Shown here piece after piece: positions 28,220 to 38,175 of a DNA stretch of 64,000 bases. The number at the start of each line of letters is the position of its first letter. Position 1 is the first letter of the stretch. The stretch lies in assembly GCF_021560015.1 (NCBI RefSeq), contig NZ_CP073588.1, positions 372,001 to 436,000 of the forward strand, given 5' to 3'. The notes beneath the pieces were generated by a model that was not told the DNA's origin, did no database searches, and saw nothing but the letters and a program-made list of their open reading frames with translations. This DNA comes from Shewanella vesiculosa (GTDB taxonomy: Bacteria; Pseudomonadota; Gammaproteobacteria; Enterobacterales; Shewanellaceae). A program made the translations under genes and the position numbers.

Positions 28220-30049
28220 ATGAATAAAACATTGTTGGCGTTAACTGTGTCCTTACTCCTAGCTACCCAAGGTTGTTCTGACAATTCAACGGTTACGTCT
28301 GTATCTAAAACCACTTCAGAGCCTAGCGCAGCCGTTATGCCTCAATCTGTCTCTGAGCAGTATTTAGCTATGGTAGATAATTTTTTTAATGATCAACTTA
28401 AGCTTGAACCAATTTATGCCACTTTTGTAGGCGTAAATGATTATAACGATCAATTTGGTGGTGCATTAACTGATGAATACTTAAAGGCTCGTCATGAGTT
28501 GAATAGTCAATATTTCAGTCAAGCCAAAACTATTGATGTTGATAAGCTTCCTGCTTCACTTAAACTCAGTTACGACATGTTTATCTACGATCGAAATATG
28601 GAGCTTATTGGCGAAACTTATCCTGAATATTTCTTACCAATTAACCAGTTTTATAGCACAGTATTTACTATGATTCAGTTAGGAAGTGGTGAAAGTGCTC
28701 AACCATTTAAGACGGTAAAAGATTATCAAAATTGGTTGGCTCGTTTACGTGGATTTATTAACTGGACCAAGCTTGCCCAACAACGAATGGATGAGGGCAT
28801 CGCTAGCAAAGTCGTATTACCACGAGTACTTGTGGAGCGCATCATTCCTCAGTTAGATGCTCAACTTGTTACGGATGCACAGAGTAGTATATTTTATTCA
28901 CCGATAAACTTGCTACCAGATGATTTTACTGCGCAACAAAAATCACAACTTACTACTGAGTATACTCAACTCATCAATGCCGAATTATTACCTGCTTTAA
29001 CTCAGTTGCGTGATTACGTAAAGAATGATTATTTACCAAACTCCCGTGCTTCTGATGGTTGGTGGGGATTACCTAATGGTAAAGACTGGTATCAGCATTT
29101 AGCCAATAGTCACACAACTACCACTTTGCCTGTCGATGAGATACATCAAATTGGATTATCTGAAGTTGCGCGTATTTTATCCGAAATGGACAAAGTTAGA
29201 GTACAAGTTGGTTTCAGCGGTGATCTAAAGGCATTTTTTGCCTCTTTATCTTCAGAACCTCAGTATTTCTTTACAGATAGACAAGATTTAATTGATGGTT
29301 ATATGACCATTAAAAATAGAATTAATCAGGTGTTACCGCAGTATTTTAATGTGATGCCAAAGGCCGATTATATTGTTAAACCAGTAGAAAGTTTCCGTGA
29401 ACAGTCAGCAGCAGGTGCATCATATGAATCTCCTGCTGTGGATGGCTCTCGTCCGGGGATCTTTTATATCAATACTTATAACTTAAAAGCGCAGCCGAAA
29501 TGGGGAATGACAACCCTTTCTTTGCATGAAGCTTCACCTGGTCACCATTTTCAGATTTCAATTAAGCAAGAGTTGACTGAGGTGCCGCAATTTCAACGCT
29601 TCCAAGGTTATACTGCGTTTGAGGAAGGTTGGGCACTGTATTCAGAGTATTTAGGTGTTGAAATGGGCCTCTTTAACGACCCTTATCAGTATTTCGGTAA
29701 GTTATCAGATGAAATGCTTCGAGCTATGCGATTAGTGGTTGATACAGGTCTTCATGCCAAAGGTTGGAGTCGTGAGCAAGCTATTCAATACATGATGGAC
29801 AACTCGCCAATGGCAGAGTCCGATATCATTGCTGAAGTAGAGCGTTATATGGCAATTCCTGGTCAAGCCTTATCATACAAAGTGGGGCAACTGACAATTT
29901 TAAGATTGCGTGCTGATGCCGAAAAAGCGCTTGGCGACAAGTTTGACCTTAAAGCTTTTCATGACCAGTTGTTAACGTCAGGTTCTTTACCTATGGCGGT
30001 GATGGAAAACAAGATTGCTGATTGGATTCAATCTGAATCAACCAAATAA
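28220..30049 (+). CDS. DUF885 family lipoprotein, predicted metallopeptidase
   Basis: This is a 609-aa DUF885 protein. The N-terminus MNKTLLALTVSLLLATQGCS looks like a lipoprotein signal peptide, with the lipidated Cys at residue 19. The central-C-terminal motif LHEASPGHHFQ and the downstream 'EEGWALYSEYLG' are the putative zinc-binding elements of this family, which is distantly related to thermolysin-like and carboxypeptidase Taq-like peptidases. The substrate is unknown, and the location would be the periplasmic face of a membrane. It is monocistronic or paired with ppiC about 90 bases downstream. Confidence 0.88.
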   Translation: MNKTLLALTVSLLLATQGCSDNSTVTSVSKTTSEPSAAVMPQSVSEQYLAMVDNFFNDQLKLEPIYATFVGVNDYNDQFGGALTDEYLKARHELNSQYFSQAKTIDVDKLPASLKLSYDMFIYDRNMELIGETYPEYFLPINQFYSTVFTMIQLGSGESAQPFKTVKDYQNWLARLRGFINWTKLAQQRMDEGIASKVVLPRVLVERIIPQLDAQLVTDAQSSIFYSPINLLPDDFTAQQKSQLTTEYTQLINAELLPALTQLRDYVKNDYLPNSRASDGWWGLPNGKDWYQHLANSHTTTTLPVDEIHQIGLSEVARILSEMDKVRVQVGFSGDLKAFFASLSSEPQYFFTDRQDLIDGYMTIKNRINQVLPQYFNVMPKADYIVKPVESFREQSAAGASYESPAVDGSRPGIFYINTYNLKAQPKWGMTTLSLHEASPGHHFQISIKQELTEVPQFQRFQGYTAFEEGWALYSEYLGVEMGLFNDPYQYFGKLSDEMLRAMRLVVDTGLHAKGWSREQAIQYMMDNSPMAESDIIAEVERYMAIPGQALSYKVGQLTILRLRADAEKALGDKFDLKAFHDQLLTSGSLPMAVMENKIADWIQSESTK

Positions 30050-30142
30050 TGTTGCACAAGTTTGGTGACTAAATGGTGTCATCATTTTGTCATTATGTTA
30101 GTGTTATTTTTTAGTAGATATTACATTTATAGGAGCCATATC

Positions 30143-30421
30143 ATGGTACAAGCAACAGCTAGACACTTACTTGTGAGTAATCAGGAACAATGTGAAACAC
30201 TTAAGCAACAGATCGAAGCCGGCGCCGATTTTGCTGAGATTGCTAAGGCAAACTCTTCTTGCCCGTCTGGAGCACAGGGTGGTGATTTAGGTTCTTTCGG
30301 TCCTGGCATGATGGTCAAAGAATTTGACGAAGTAGTGTTCAGTGCGCCGTTAAATGTTGTTCAAGGACCTGTAAAAACTCAATTTGGTTATCATTTACTT
30401 GAAGTGACTAGTCGCGCCTAG
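30143..30421 (+). CDS. ppiC: PpiC parvulin peptidyl-prolyl isomerase
   Basis: This is a small cytoplasmic parvulin of 92 aa, consisting of only the rotamase domain. Signature elements are ARHLLV at the start, 'GADFAEIAKANSSCPSG', 'GGDLGSFGPGMMVKEFDEVVF' in overlapping parts, and 'TQFGYHLLEV' at the end. It accelerates cis-trans prolyl isomerisation. The frame is open back to 30062, but ATG 30143 has a textbook AGGAG ribosome site and begins the domain, so it is used. Confidence 0.95.
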   Translation: MVQATARHLLVSNQEQCETLKQQIEAGADFAEIAKANSSCPSGAQGGDLGSFGPGMMVKEFDEVVFSAPLNVVQGPVKTQFGYHLLEVTSRA

Positions 30422-30440
30422 TGTGTATTAATTAAGTATC

Positions 30441-30468
30441 AAAAATGGCAGCCTAGGCTGCCATTTTT
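30441..30468 (+). terminator. Intrinsic terminator after ppiC
   Basis: Perfect 13-bp inverted repeat (AAAAATGGCAGCC, TA, GGCTGCCATTTTT), 19 bases past the ppiC stop. Confidence 0.92.
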
Positions 30469-30490
30469 CTTGATAAGAAATAGAGGGTGT

Positions 30491-31027
30491 ATGGAAATAA
30501 ATCTTTTTAGCGATCGGTTGATATTACGAAATTTACAAACGAAGGATTGGCCGAACTTTCTTCGCTTGCACCTCGATAAAGATATAAATCAATATATTCG
30601 CCGTATTGAATCTGAGTCAGATATCGTTGCTAAATTTGAGCAACGTAAAGCCGCTTGGCAATTTGAATCTGGTGAATGGTTATCTCTGGTCATTGAGCAG
30701 ATCGACACGAATGAGTTTGTCGGCCTTATTGGCTTTCGATGTGATGATGCTCAATTAAACAGAGCAGAGGTGGGTTACCTTATTGCACCAGAAAAGCACG
30801 GTTTTGGATTCGCTACTGAAAGCTTGCGAGCAGTAACCGACTGGGGAGCTTTGCAATTTAATATGCATAAATACATCGGTATTTGTGACCAACACAATAC
30901 CGCTTCACGTAGAGTCCTTGAGAAAGTCGGTTTCATTCTTGAAGGAACGTTAAGACATAATAACTGTATTGATCAAATATGGTCAGATGATTGCTATATG
31001 GGATTGTTGACAGCGCAAAGAGAGTAA
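30491..31027 (+). CDS. GNAT family N-acetyltransferase (RimJ/RimL-like)
   Basis: This is a GNAT acetyltransferase of 178 aa, RimJ/RimL-like (Acetyltransf_3). It begins 'FSDRLILRNLQTKDWPNF', and the acetyl-CoA-binding motif A region includes 'VGYLIAPEKHGFGFATES'. It ends with the NTASRRVLEKVGF element typical of this class. It transfers acetyl from acetyl-CoA to an amino group; the substrate is unknown. ATG 30491 is preceded by GAGGG; an earlier in-frame non-ATG start is not needed. Confidence 0.88.
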   Translation: MEINLFSDRLILRNLQTKDWPNFLRLHLDKDINQYIRRIESESDIVAKFEQRKAAWQFESGEWLSLVIEQIDTNEFVGLIGFRCDDAQLNRAEVGYLIAPEKHGFGFATESLRAVTDWGALQFNMHKYIGICDQHNTASRRVLEKVGFILEGTLRHNNCIDQIWSDDCYMGLLTAQRE

Positions 31028-31115
31028 CGCTTTTACTCATCGCGTCTTTAAATAAAATTAAATCTTCTTGGCACTATATTCTAGCGTGCATTTGTCACAT
31101 AATACGTAATACAAC

Positions 31116-31130
31116 TGAAAACTATTCTCG
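31116..31130. promoter_or_regulatory. Candidate Fur box upstream of feoA
   Basis: TGAAAAC-T-ATTCTCG matches 10 of 14 positions of the 7-1-7 Fur motif TGATAAT-N-ATTATCA, 93 bases before feoA. An FNR-like TTGAT-CTAG-ATTTG follows at 31146-31159 but is weaker. Iron repression of feo genes through Fur is well established in gammaproteobacteria. Confidence 0.45.
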
Positions 31131-31223
31131 TTAACAAGTGAAACTTTGATCTAGATTTGAGTTTGACTGGTTCAGTTCAGATAAAATTTTTAGCGTTATT
31201 AATGTTGTTGAAGGTAGTGTTAC

Positions 31224-31463
31224 ATGAAGCTGAGTGAACTTAAGCCAGGTGATCAGGCAATTATTTCTGAAATCGGTCAATTAACTTTACCGCAAACGGT
31301 TAAACGTAAATTGTTATCCATGGGCATTACTCCCAACACTCGTTTTCATTTTATTCGCCGTGCCCCTATGGGCTCGGGTGTTGAGTTAGATTTACGTGGC
31401 AGTAAACTATGTATGCGTTGTGATTTAGCCGATATTATCGAGGTAGTTCTAAAAAATGACTAA
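31224..31463 (+). CDS. feoA: FeoA ferrous iron transport accessory protein
   Basis: This is FeoA, a 79-aa SH3-like cytoplasmic protein required for FeoB-mediated Fe(II) uptake. The sequence MKLSELKPGDQAII, then 'KRKLLSMGITPNT' and 'RGSKLCMRCDLADII', is a standard FeoA domain. Its stop lies inside the start of feoB (8-base overlap), so the two are translationally coupled. Fe(II) import beside a metal-reducing locus makes physiological sense, since Fe(III) reduction generates Fe(II). Confidence 0.95.
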   Translation: MKLSELKPGDQAIISEIGQLTLPQTVKRKLLSMGITPNTRFHFIRRAPMGSGVELDLRGSKLCMRCDLADIIEVVLKND

Positions 31464-33768
31464 ACAATTTCATTGTGTCACTGTGGGCAATCCAAACGCG
31501 GGTAAATCGACTCTTTTTAATGCCCTTACTGGCGCTAGCCAGCAGGTGGGTAATTGGTCAGGTGTTACCGTAGAAAAGAAGACTGGGAAGTTTAGTGACT
31601 CTGGTATAGATATTTTTCTCACCGATTTACCCGGTATTTATGATCTATTACCTGCCGGAAATAGTTGTGATTGTTCACTTGATGAACAAATTGCGCAAGC
31701 GTATCTTTCAAACCAACAAGTGGACGCTATCATCAACTTAGTTGATGCAACCAATGTTGAGCGTCATCTGTATTTGACTACCCAATTACGTGAGTTAGGC
31801 ATTCCTATTATCGTTGTCATTAATAAAATTGACGCAGCGAAAAAGCTGGGGATTAACATTAATGTCGACGACATGTCGGTCCGCCTCGGTTGTCCTGTCA
31901 TTGCAATTAGCTCTCGAAATCAAGCCGATGTTAAGCATCTACAAACTGAACTATTGTCATTATTGAAAAAAGGTAATACCGCAGCATCTTTATTATTGCA
32001 GTATCATGCTGATATAGAAGCAAGTGTTATTGCTTTACAGATACAAAATGATGCACAAGGGCTTACAGAGCTAAGTCGTGGACAAGCACTGGCTATTTTA
32101 GCTAACAGCCATGGTAATGACTGTGGTTCCAGTGAAACCCAATTACATGACACGGTAAGACAATGTACTCAACGGGTTGAACAAGCCGGTCAAGACATCG
32201 ATATTATGATCGCCACCACCCGTTATGATTTTGTTCAACAGGTGTTTGAGGCATCAGTAAGTACTGGCACACATGTTAGTGTCACCGATAGGCTTGATAA
32301 AGTCGTGTTACATCCACTGCTGGGTATCCCTATCTTCTTGTTTGTCATGTACCTAATGTTTTTATTTAGTATTAATGTTGGTAATGCATTTATTGATTTC
32401 TTTGATATTACTGCTGGCGCTATTTTTGTGGATCATTTTGGTGCCTTGTTGTCGTCAATAGGCTCGCCAGATTGGATTGTAACCATTTTGGCTGGCGGCG
32501 TTGGCCAAGGTATTCAAACTGTTGCGACCTTTATTCCTGTTGTTGCGGCACTATTTTTGGCTCTCTCGGTACTTGAAGGCTCAGGCTATATGGCTCGAGC
32601 AGCTTTTGTTGTTGATGGTCTAATGCGTCGCATTGGTTTACCGGGTAAAGCTTTTGTGCCTATGATTGTTGGTTTTGGTTGCTCGGTGCCTGCCATTATG
32701 GCAACGAGAACCTTAGGCAGTGAGCGTGAACGTATCGTTACTGGAATGATGGCGCCATTCATGTCTTGCAGTGCTCGGCTACCGGTTTATGCATTATTTG
32801 CCGCGGCATTTTTCCCGCAGTCTGGTCAAAATTTAGTATTTTTACTGTACATTATTGGTATTTTTGCCGCGATAGGTACTGGGTTATTATTACGAAAAAC
32901 AGTTTTGCCTGGAACCAGTAGCGCTGTTGTCATGGAATTGCCAAGTTATGAAATGCCTAAATCTAAAGCGGTTTTCTCTCGCACCACGAAACGCACTAAA
33001 AGCTTTATTATGGGCGCAGGTAAAACTATCATTATCGTCGTCACACTGCTGAACTTTATCAATGCTATCGGTACTGATGGCTCCTTTGGACATGAAGATA
33101 GTAAAGAATCCATGCTCAGTGTTGCCAGTCAACAAATTACCCCATTGTTTAGGCCTATGGGAATAGAGCAAGATAACTGGGCGGCAACCGTAGGTATTAT
33201 CACCGGTATTTTTGCTAAAGAAGCTGTCGTCGGTACATTGAATAGTTTATATAGCAATGATGAAGGCGAACAAGTTGAACTGGTTTCAATTTGGGATAGC
33301 GTCAAAATAGGTTTAGCCACTATTCCTGCAAATTTACTTGGTATTGAGGCAGGAGACCCATTATCGATTGCTATCGCAGGTATTAGTGATTTAGATGAAG
33401 CTGCCATCGCATTATCTGTTGACTCTACGACCTTCAGTGCGCTGCAAACGGGCTTTAAAAGTCAGATAGCGGCGTTCTCATACTTGTTATTTATTTTGCT
33501 TTATACCCCGTGTGTGGCCGCTATGGGAGCTTTGGTGCATGAGTTTGGTACCAAATGGGCGCGTTTTGCTGCTATTTGGACATTCTCATTAGCCTACGGC
33601 TCAGCTACAGTTGTATATCAAGGGGCTACCTTTACTCAGCATCCTCTGCAATCTGCCAGTTGGATCGGCTTTTTCGTAATGGCTTTGATTGGTTTTTATT
33701 TTTGGTTAAACAAAAAGGGCAGAAAGGCTCAACAAATTATTCCTGGAATACGCATCATCACTGAGTAG
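31456..33768 (+). CDS. feoB: FeoB ferrous iron permease
   Basis: This is FeoB, a 770-aa inner-membrane Fe(II) transporter with an N-terminal G-protein domain. G1 is GNPNAGKST (residues 11-19), G3 is DLPG and G4 is NKID. The Gate motifs of the membrane part are visible in 'VPMIVGFGCSVPAIMATRTL' and 'YTPCVAAMGALVHEFG', with about ten transmembrane segments. No feoC follows. A terminator-like hairpin lies just after the gene, and glnS is separate. Confidence 0.97.
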   Translation: MTKQFHCVTVGNPNAGKSTLFNALTGASQQVGNWSGVTVEKKTGKFSDSGIDIFLTDLPGIYDLLPAGNSCDCSLDEQIAQAYLSNQQVDAIINLVDATNVERHLYLTTQLRELGIPIIVVINKIDAAKKLGININVDDMSVRLGCPVIAISSRNQADVKHLQTELLSLLKKGNTAASLLLQYHADIEASVIALQIQNDAQGLTELSRGQALAILANSHGNDCGSSETQLHDTVRQCTQRVEQAGQDIDIMIATTRYDFVQQVFEASVSTGTHVSVTDRLDKVVLHPLLGIPIFLFVMYLMFLFSINVGNAFIDFFDITAGAIFVDHFGALLSSIGSPDWIVTILAGGVGQGIQTVATFIPVVAALFLALSVLEGSGYMARAAFVVDGLMRRIGLPGKAFVPMIVGFGCSVPAIMATRTLGSERERIVTGMMAPFMSCSARLPVYALFAAAFFPQSGQNLVFLLYIIGIFAAIGTGLLLRKTVLPGTSSAVVMELPSYEMPKSKAVFSRTTKRTKSFIMGAGKTIIIVVTLLNFINAIGTDGSFGHEDSKESMLSVASQQITPLFRPMGIEQDNWAATVGIITGIFAKEAVVGTLNSLYSNDEGEQVELVSIWDSVKIGLATIPANLLGIEAGDPLSIAIAGISDLDEAAIALSVDSTTFSALQTGFKSQIAAFSYLLFILLYTPCVAAMGALVHEFGTKWARFAAIWTFSLAYGSATVVYQGATFTQHPLQSASWIGFFVMALIGFYFWLNKKGRKAQQIIPGIRIITE

Positions 33769-33795
33769 TTAAGCTAAAACGTTTTGATTTACTCG

Positions 33796-33825
33796 ATAAA
33801 CCCAGCAAAGCTGGGTTTATTTGCT
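33796..33825 (+). terminator. Terminator after feoB
   Basis: ATAAACCCAGC-AAA-GCTGGGTTTAT stem, then TTG; the T-tract is interrupted, so efficiency may be modest. Confidence 0.7.
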
Positions 33826-33926
33826 TTATCGGGTTAACTTTTTCAAGCCTAGGAGTTGTAACTACATAAGATCTGTAGGATCATCTATTTTTATTCATAT
33901 TGCCATTGTGCGCCAAGAGGAATTCC

Positions 33927-35597
33927 ATGAGTCATATGGACACTGAAGTACGTCCAAGTAACTTCATTCGTAATATCATAGACGAAGACCTAAAAAGCGG
34001 TAAGCACAGCCAAGTACATACACGCTTTCCACCGGAACCAAACGGGTATTTACATATTGGCCATGCTAAATCTATTTGCTTGAATTTTGGTATCGCAAAA
34101 GATTACCAAGGTCAATGTAACTTACGTTTCGATGATACTAACCCTGAAAAAGAAGATATTAACTATGTTAAGTCTATTCAGGAAGATGTGCGTTGGTTAG
34201 GGTTTGAATGGTCTGGCGATATCCGTTATTCATCAAATTATTTTGACCAATTACATCAGTATGCCGTTGAGTTAATCACCAAAGGTCTCGCTTATGTTTG
34301 TTTCTTAAATGGGGAACAAACCAGAGAACATCGTGGTACGTTAAAAGAGCCGGGTAAAAATAGCCCTTATCGTGATACCAGTGTTGAAGAGAACCTCGCA
34401 TTATTTGAAAAAATGCGTCTAGGCGAATTCAAAGAAGGTGAATGTGCTCTGCGCGCAAAAATAGACATGGCATCGCCATTTATGTGCATGCGCGATCCTA
34501 TTATTTACCGTATCCGTTTTGCTCACCATCATCAAACAGGTGATAAGTGGTGCATTTATCCAATGTATGACTTCACCCATTGTATTTCTGATGCGATCGA
34601 AAATATCACCCATTCGATTTGTACGTTAGAGTTCCAAGATAACCGCCGCTTATATGACTGGGTACTGGATCATTTAGATGATTTTCAAGCACCAAACCGT
34701 ACTCGTCAATATGAGTTTTCGCGTTTAAATCTTGAATATACTCTGATGTCTAAACGTAAATTAAACGATTTAGTTACCCGTAACTTAGTCGACGGTTGGG
34801 ATGATCCGCGTATGCCAACTATCGCTGGCCTTCGTCGTCGTGGCTATACTCCTGCATCAATTCGAGAGTTTTGCTTGCGTATAGGCGTTACTAAACAAGA
34901 AAACTTAGTCGAAGTAGGCATGCTAGATGCGTGTATTCGTGAAGAGCTTAACGAACATGCCCCTCGTGCAATGGCTGTTTTAAGACCGATTAAAATCGTG
35001 ATTGAAAACTACCCTAATGCACAACCAGAAGCCATTACGGCGCCTGCTCATCCTAATAATGAGGCTATGGGCACTCGTGAGTTATTTTTTGGCAAAGAAC
35101 TTTTTATTGATGTAGAAGATTTTAAAGAAGAGGCTAATAAGCATTTCAAACGTCTTGTACTCGGTAAAGAAGTCCGCCTTCGTAATGCTTACATCATCAA
35201 AGCTGAACGTTGTGATAAAGATGCTGATGGCAATGTCACTACCGTTTATTGTAGTTACGATGCAGATACTTTAGGTAAAAACCCTGCCGATGGCCGTAAA
35301 GTTAAAGGCGTGATTCATTGGGTTGACGCGGCAACGGCGAAACCAGCTGAGTTTCGTATCTATGATCGTCTATTTACCAAAGAAAATCCTGCGACGTTTG
35401 AAACTGTCGATGAGGTCATTAATCCACAGTCTTTGGTGGTGTTAAATGGCCTAGTGGAACCTAGTTTAGTCAATGCTCCTGCTGAGAAATCTTATCAGTT
35501 TGAGCGAGAAGGTTATTTCTGCGCAGACAGCAAAGACTCCAGCGCTGATCACTTAGTATTTAACTTAACGGTACCGTTAAGAGATACCTTTGCTTAA
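33927..35597 (+). CDS. glnS: Glutaminyl-tRNA synthetase
   Basis: This is GlnRS, a class I aminoacyl-tRNA synthetase of 556 aa that charges tRNA-Gln. The HIGH motif is in [15 protein letters not shown], and the KMSKS equivalent is MSKRK. The C-terminal beta-barrel anticodon-binding domains are complete. The frame is open from a TTG at 33900, but ATG 33927 (MSHMDTEV) follows an AGAGG ribosome site and is chosen. Confidence 0.97.
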   Translation: MSHMDTEVRPSNFIRNIIDEDLKSGKHSQVHTRFPPEPNGYLHIGHAKSICLNFGIAKDYQGQCNLRFDDTNPEKEDINYVKSIQEDVRWLGFEWSGDIRYSSNYFDQLHQYAVELITKGLAYVCFLNGEQTREHRGTLKEPGKNSPYRDTSVEENLALFEKMRLGEFKEGECALRAKIDMASPFMCMRDPIIYRIRFAHHHQTGDKWCIYPMYDFTHCISDAIENITHSICTLEFQDNRRLYDWVLDHLDDFQAPNRTRQYEFSRLNLEYTLMSKRKLNDLVTRNLVDGWDDPRMPTIAGLRRRGYTPASIREFCLRIGVTKQENLVEVGMLDACIREELNEHAPRAMAVLRPIKIVIENYPNAQPEAITAPAHPNNEAMGTRELFFGKELFIDVEDFKEEANKHFKRLVLGKEVRLRNAYIIKAERCDKDADGNVTTVYCSYDADTLGKNPADGRKVKGVIHWVDAATAKPAEFRIYDRLFTKENPATFETVDEVINPQSLVVLNGLVEPSLVNAPAEKSYQFEREGYFCADSKDSSADHLVFNLTVPLRDTFA

Positions 35598-35614
35598 TGA
35601 GTGATGAATGATAT

Positions 35615-35641
35615 AAAAAAGGCGCCTTAAGCGCCTTTTTT
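35615..35641 (+). terminator. Terminator after glnS
   Basis: AAAAAAGGCGC-CTTAA-GCGCCTTTTTT stem-loop. Because it is A-rich before and T-rich after, it may also serve the convergent Yip1 gene. Confidence 0.93.
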
Positions 35642-35661
35642 GTTATCTTTTAACTAAATGA

Positions 35662-36259
35662 TTATTGCATCATTGGGCCTAAACCAATACTCCATAAAAT
35701 GACACTACTTGCCATCAGTGCAACCAGCAATACTAAACCTGCTGTAACAACTGAGCTGGCATAAATAAAACCTTTTTCTTCAGGTATATTCATAATGATG
35801 GGCACTCCTGCATAGAGCAGATACACCGAATAGGATAATCCGATTAATCCAATCACCATTATGAACCATAATACAGGATAGAGTGCTGCAAGACCGACCA
35901 TGAATAAGGGGGTTGCAGTATAGGAAGCCAATTCGAGCGCTTGAGTATAGGTTGGATCTGCATCAAATGTTCTACCCATCCAAAAAGCTAAGTAGGCGAG
36001 TGCCAGAACGCCAATAATTAAGCCAAAGTACATCGCAATTGACATTAACAGTGCGCTTTGTGATGTCAGAAACAATGGTTCTCCGACGCCTGGATGCCAT
36101 CCTATATGAGCCGTTGCAAAATAAGCACAAACGGCAGGAATGAGCGCAATAAGCAAGATATGACTCAAGCTGCTTTTCAGTGCTTCATGATTTTTTTCAA
36201 TTGTTTGCCACTCTTTTTTTCGGATGAGTGTAAAGCCCCATTAAGTGATTCAATACCAT
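35662..36259 (-). pseudogene. Yip1-family membrane protein gene with apparent frameshift
   Basis: This is a Yip1-domain inner-membrane protein (YohC-like), about 198 aa if repaired. The downstream frame (35662-36168, 168 codons) has five hydrophobic segments but begins at a TTG with no ribosome site. Upstream, another frame from ATG 36259 reads M-V-L-N-H-L-M-G-L-Y-T-H-P-K-K after an AAGGAT ribosome site. The two join exactly if one A is removed from the A7 run (36214-36220), giving ...HPKKEWQTIEKNHEALKSS..., as expected for the family. The indel is in a homopolymer, so a sequence error is as likely as a real mutation. Function is unknown. Confidence 0.8.
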
Positions 36260-36615
36260 TATCGTTATCCTTGTTTAGCATTTTTGACCTAGCTCGCCAA
36301 ACAACGACGAACTGACTACAGCTTTTTATCCATCGCCTTAATCAGTCCACATCAACTTAACAACCTATTTTGGTATTGGCAGTAAACTCATTCCATCGTT
36401 GCCAATATCTATGTTGTTCAGTTATGACCCTATCCCACACTAGAATCATCATTTAAGGTGATCGATTGCATCTGTTATAAAAGCGTTAAATTAGATGCTT
36501 AGCTTATTTATTGAACATAAATAGACTTTCGTCAAGGAGTATTACGTTTTTGGCTTCAGAAATGATCACTCTACAGGTAAACTGAGCGTAGATTCTCGAC
36601 TGAGTTATTCATTCT
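36260..36615. other. Intergenic region before miaE
   Basis: About 355 bases between the divergent Yip1 and miaE genes. No coding region, clear promoter or structured RNA is recognisable. Confidence 0.5.
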
Positions 36616-37383
36616 ATGCAGCAATTACTTGCGCCAATTCATGACTTTTTAGGTTGTGAGACCCCAGACCTTTGGATTGAAAAAGCAAAACAACCGTCGC
36701 AACTAATCCCATTGCTTATTGACCATTGCAACTGCGAGCTCAAAGCTGCGCAAACAGCTATTTTAATGATCCGCAAATATGCGATTGATAAAAATAGCGC
36801 TCATCTATTAAAGGCTTGGGCAAAGCCCTATGAGGATTTTGTTTACCAACAAGATCGTGATGCACATGCCTTTTTGGCTCGCGATAGTAAAAAGAATGAT
36901 ATCACTAGTGAATTAGTCGCCAATGAGCAGTTAGCTTATAGCGCTGATGTCATGAGTAAAATGGTGCGCCTGATCAAAGAAGAGTTCCATCATTTTGAAC
37001 AAGTACTACAGATTATGACGGCACGAGGTATTGATTACAGTAATATTCGCGCAGGCGGTTATGCCAGGCAATTGATCATTCATGTGCGAACCCATGAGCC
37101 ACTGACCATTATTGATAAATTAATTATTGGGGCGTTTATTGAAGCGCGTTCGTGTGAGCGATTTGCTAAAATTGCGCCACACTTAGATGATGAGCTGGCT
37201 AAGTTTTACACCTCATTACTTCGCTCTGAAGCTCGGCATTTTCAAGACTATTTAGCCCTTGCTCAAGATATAGCAGGCGTTGATGTCAGCGAACGAATTG
37301 ATTACTTTCGACAAATTGAGAAGAGATTGATTTTGGCTGAGGACAGCGAATTTCGTTTTCACAGTGGTGTGCCGAGTCAATAG
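36616..37383 (+). CDS. miaE: tRNA-(ms2io6A)-hydroxylase MiaE
   Basis: This is MiaE, a non-haem diiron monooxygenase of 255 aa. It hydroxylates the isopentenyl group of ms2i6A37 to make ms2io6A in tRNAs reading U-starting codons. The ferritin-like four-helix bundle carries the metal-ligand motifs CELKAAQTA, EEFHHFEQV, EARSCERF and SEARHFQDY. Length and motif order are normal. It is monocistronic, convergent with lpxH. Confidence 0.95.
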   Translation: MQQLLAPIHDFLGCETPDLWIEKAKQPSQLIPLLIDHCNCELKAAQTAILMIRKYAIDKNSAHLLKAWAKPYEDFVYQQDRDAHAFLARDSKKNDITSELVANEQLAYSADVMSKMVRLIKEEFHHFEQVLQIMTARGIDYSNIRAGGYARQLIIHVRTHEPLTIIDKLIIGAFIEARSCERFAKIAPHLDDELAKFYTSLLRSEARHFQDYLALAQDIAGVDVSERIDYFRQIEKRLILAEDSEFRFHSGVPSQ

Positions 37384-37408
37384 CTCAATGGTTGAGCGCG
37401 TCTCATTA

Positions 37409-37456
37409 AGGCTCACAGATAATGTGTCATCATTATCACAAGTGAGCCTATTTTGT
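37409..37456. terminator. Bidirectional hairpin between miaE and lpxH
   Basis: A long imperfect stem (AGGCTCAC / GTGAGCCT outside, GATAATG / CATTATC inside) ends in ATTTTG on the plus side. It overlaps the lpxH stop codon and lies between convergent genes. Confidence 0.65.
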
Positions 37457-38173
37457 GTCTGAGAAGGGCAGTGTAACTAACTCGCACCCATGTTCATTCA
37501 CATTTAATACGCTACCTTGAGTATACCAGTCGCCCACTACTACGCGTTGATGTGTTGCAGATAATTGATGAATCGCCGGACGATGGGTATGACCATGGAT
37601 CATGCGTTGGCAGCCAGTACTCGCCAGCAGTTCAGTTACTGCGCTTGGTTCAACATCCATAATTTCGTAGTGTTTTTGTTGATTACCTTGGACACTTTTT
37701 TGACGAATTTTTGCAGCAATGTTTAAGCGTGTCTTTTTAGGTAAGCGAGCATATAACCAGCGCACGACTCTAAAGCTTCTAAAGCGTCTGAATCGCTGAT
37801 AGTCAACATCAAGTGTGCAAAGGCTATCACCATGCAAAATAACAGTATCCACACCGTACAAGTCGATACAATACACTTCAGGTAATACTTGCATGCCTGC
37901 TCGTTGGCAAAATTGTTTACCCACCATAAAGTCACGATTACCATGAATAAAGTACACAGGTAACGTGTTTGATACCATTTTGATTGCATCAGCGATAGCA
38001 ACACTAAATGACTCAGCAATATCATCACCCATCCACACTTCGAATAGATCGCCAATGATATAAAGCGCTTCAGCATCGTCTAAACCATGATTTAGAAAAT
38101 ACATGAAGGCTTGAGTAATATCAGGACGATCAGCACTTAAGTGCAAATCGCCCACAAAGATTGTTGTTTTCAA
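37448..38173 (-). CDS. lpxH: UDP-2,3-diacylglucosamine diphosphatase LpxH
   Basis: This is LpxH, a peripheral calcineurin-like phosphoesterase of 241 aa that cleaves UDP-2,3-diacylglucosamine to lipid X in lipid A synthesis. The Mn-binding motifs are visible: GDLHLS (near residue 8), GDLFEVWMGDD (about 41), HGNRDF (about 77) and HGHTHRP near residue 193. It starts two bases after ppiB, so the two form an operon. Confidence 0.95.
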   Translation of the reverse strand: MKTTIFVGDLHLSADRPDITQAFMYFLNHGLDDAEALYIIGDLFEVWMGDDIAESFSVAIADAIKMVSNTLPVYFIHGNRDFMVGKQFCQRAGMQVLPEVYCIDLYGVDTVILHGDSLCTLDVDYQRFRRFRSFRVVRWLYARLPKKTRLNIAAKIRQKSVQGNQQKHYEIMDVEPSAVTELLASTGCQRMIHGHTHRPAIHQLSATHQRVVVGDWYTQGSVLNVNEHGCELVTLPFSDTK

Positions 38174-38175
38174 AA

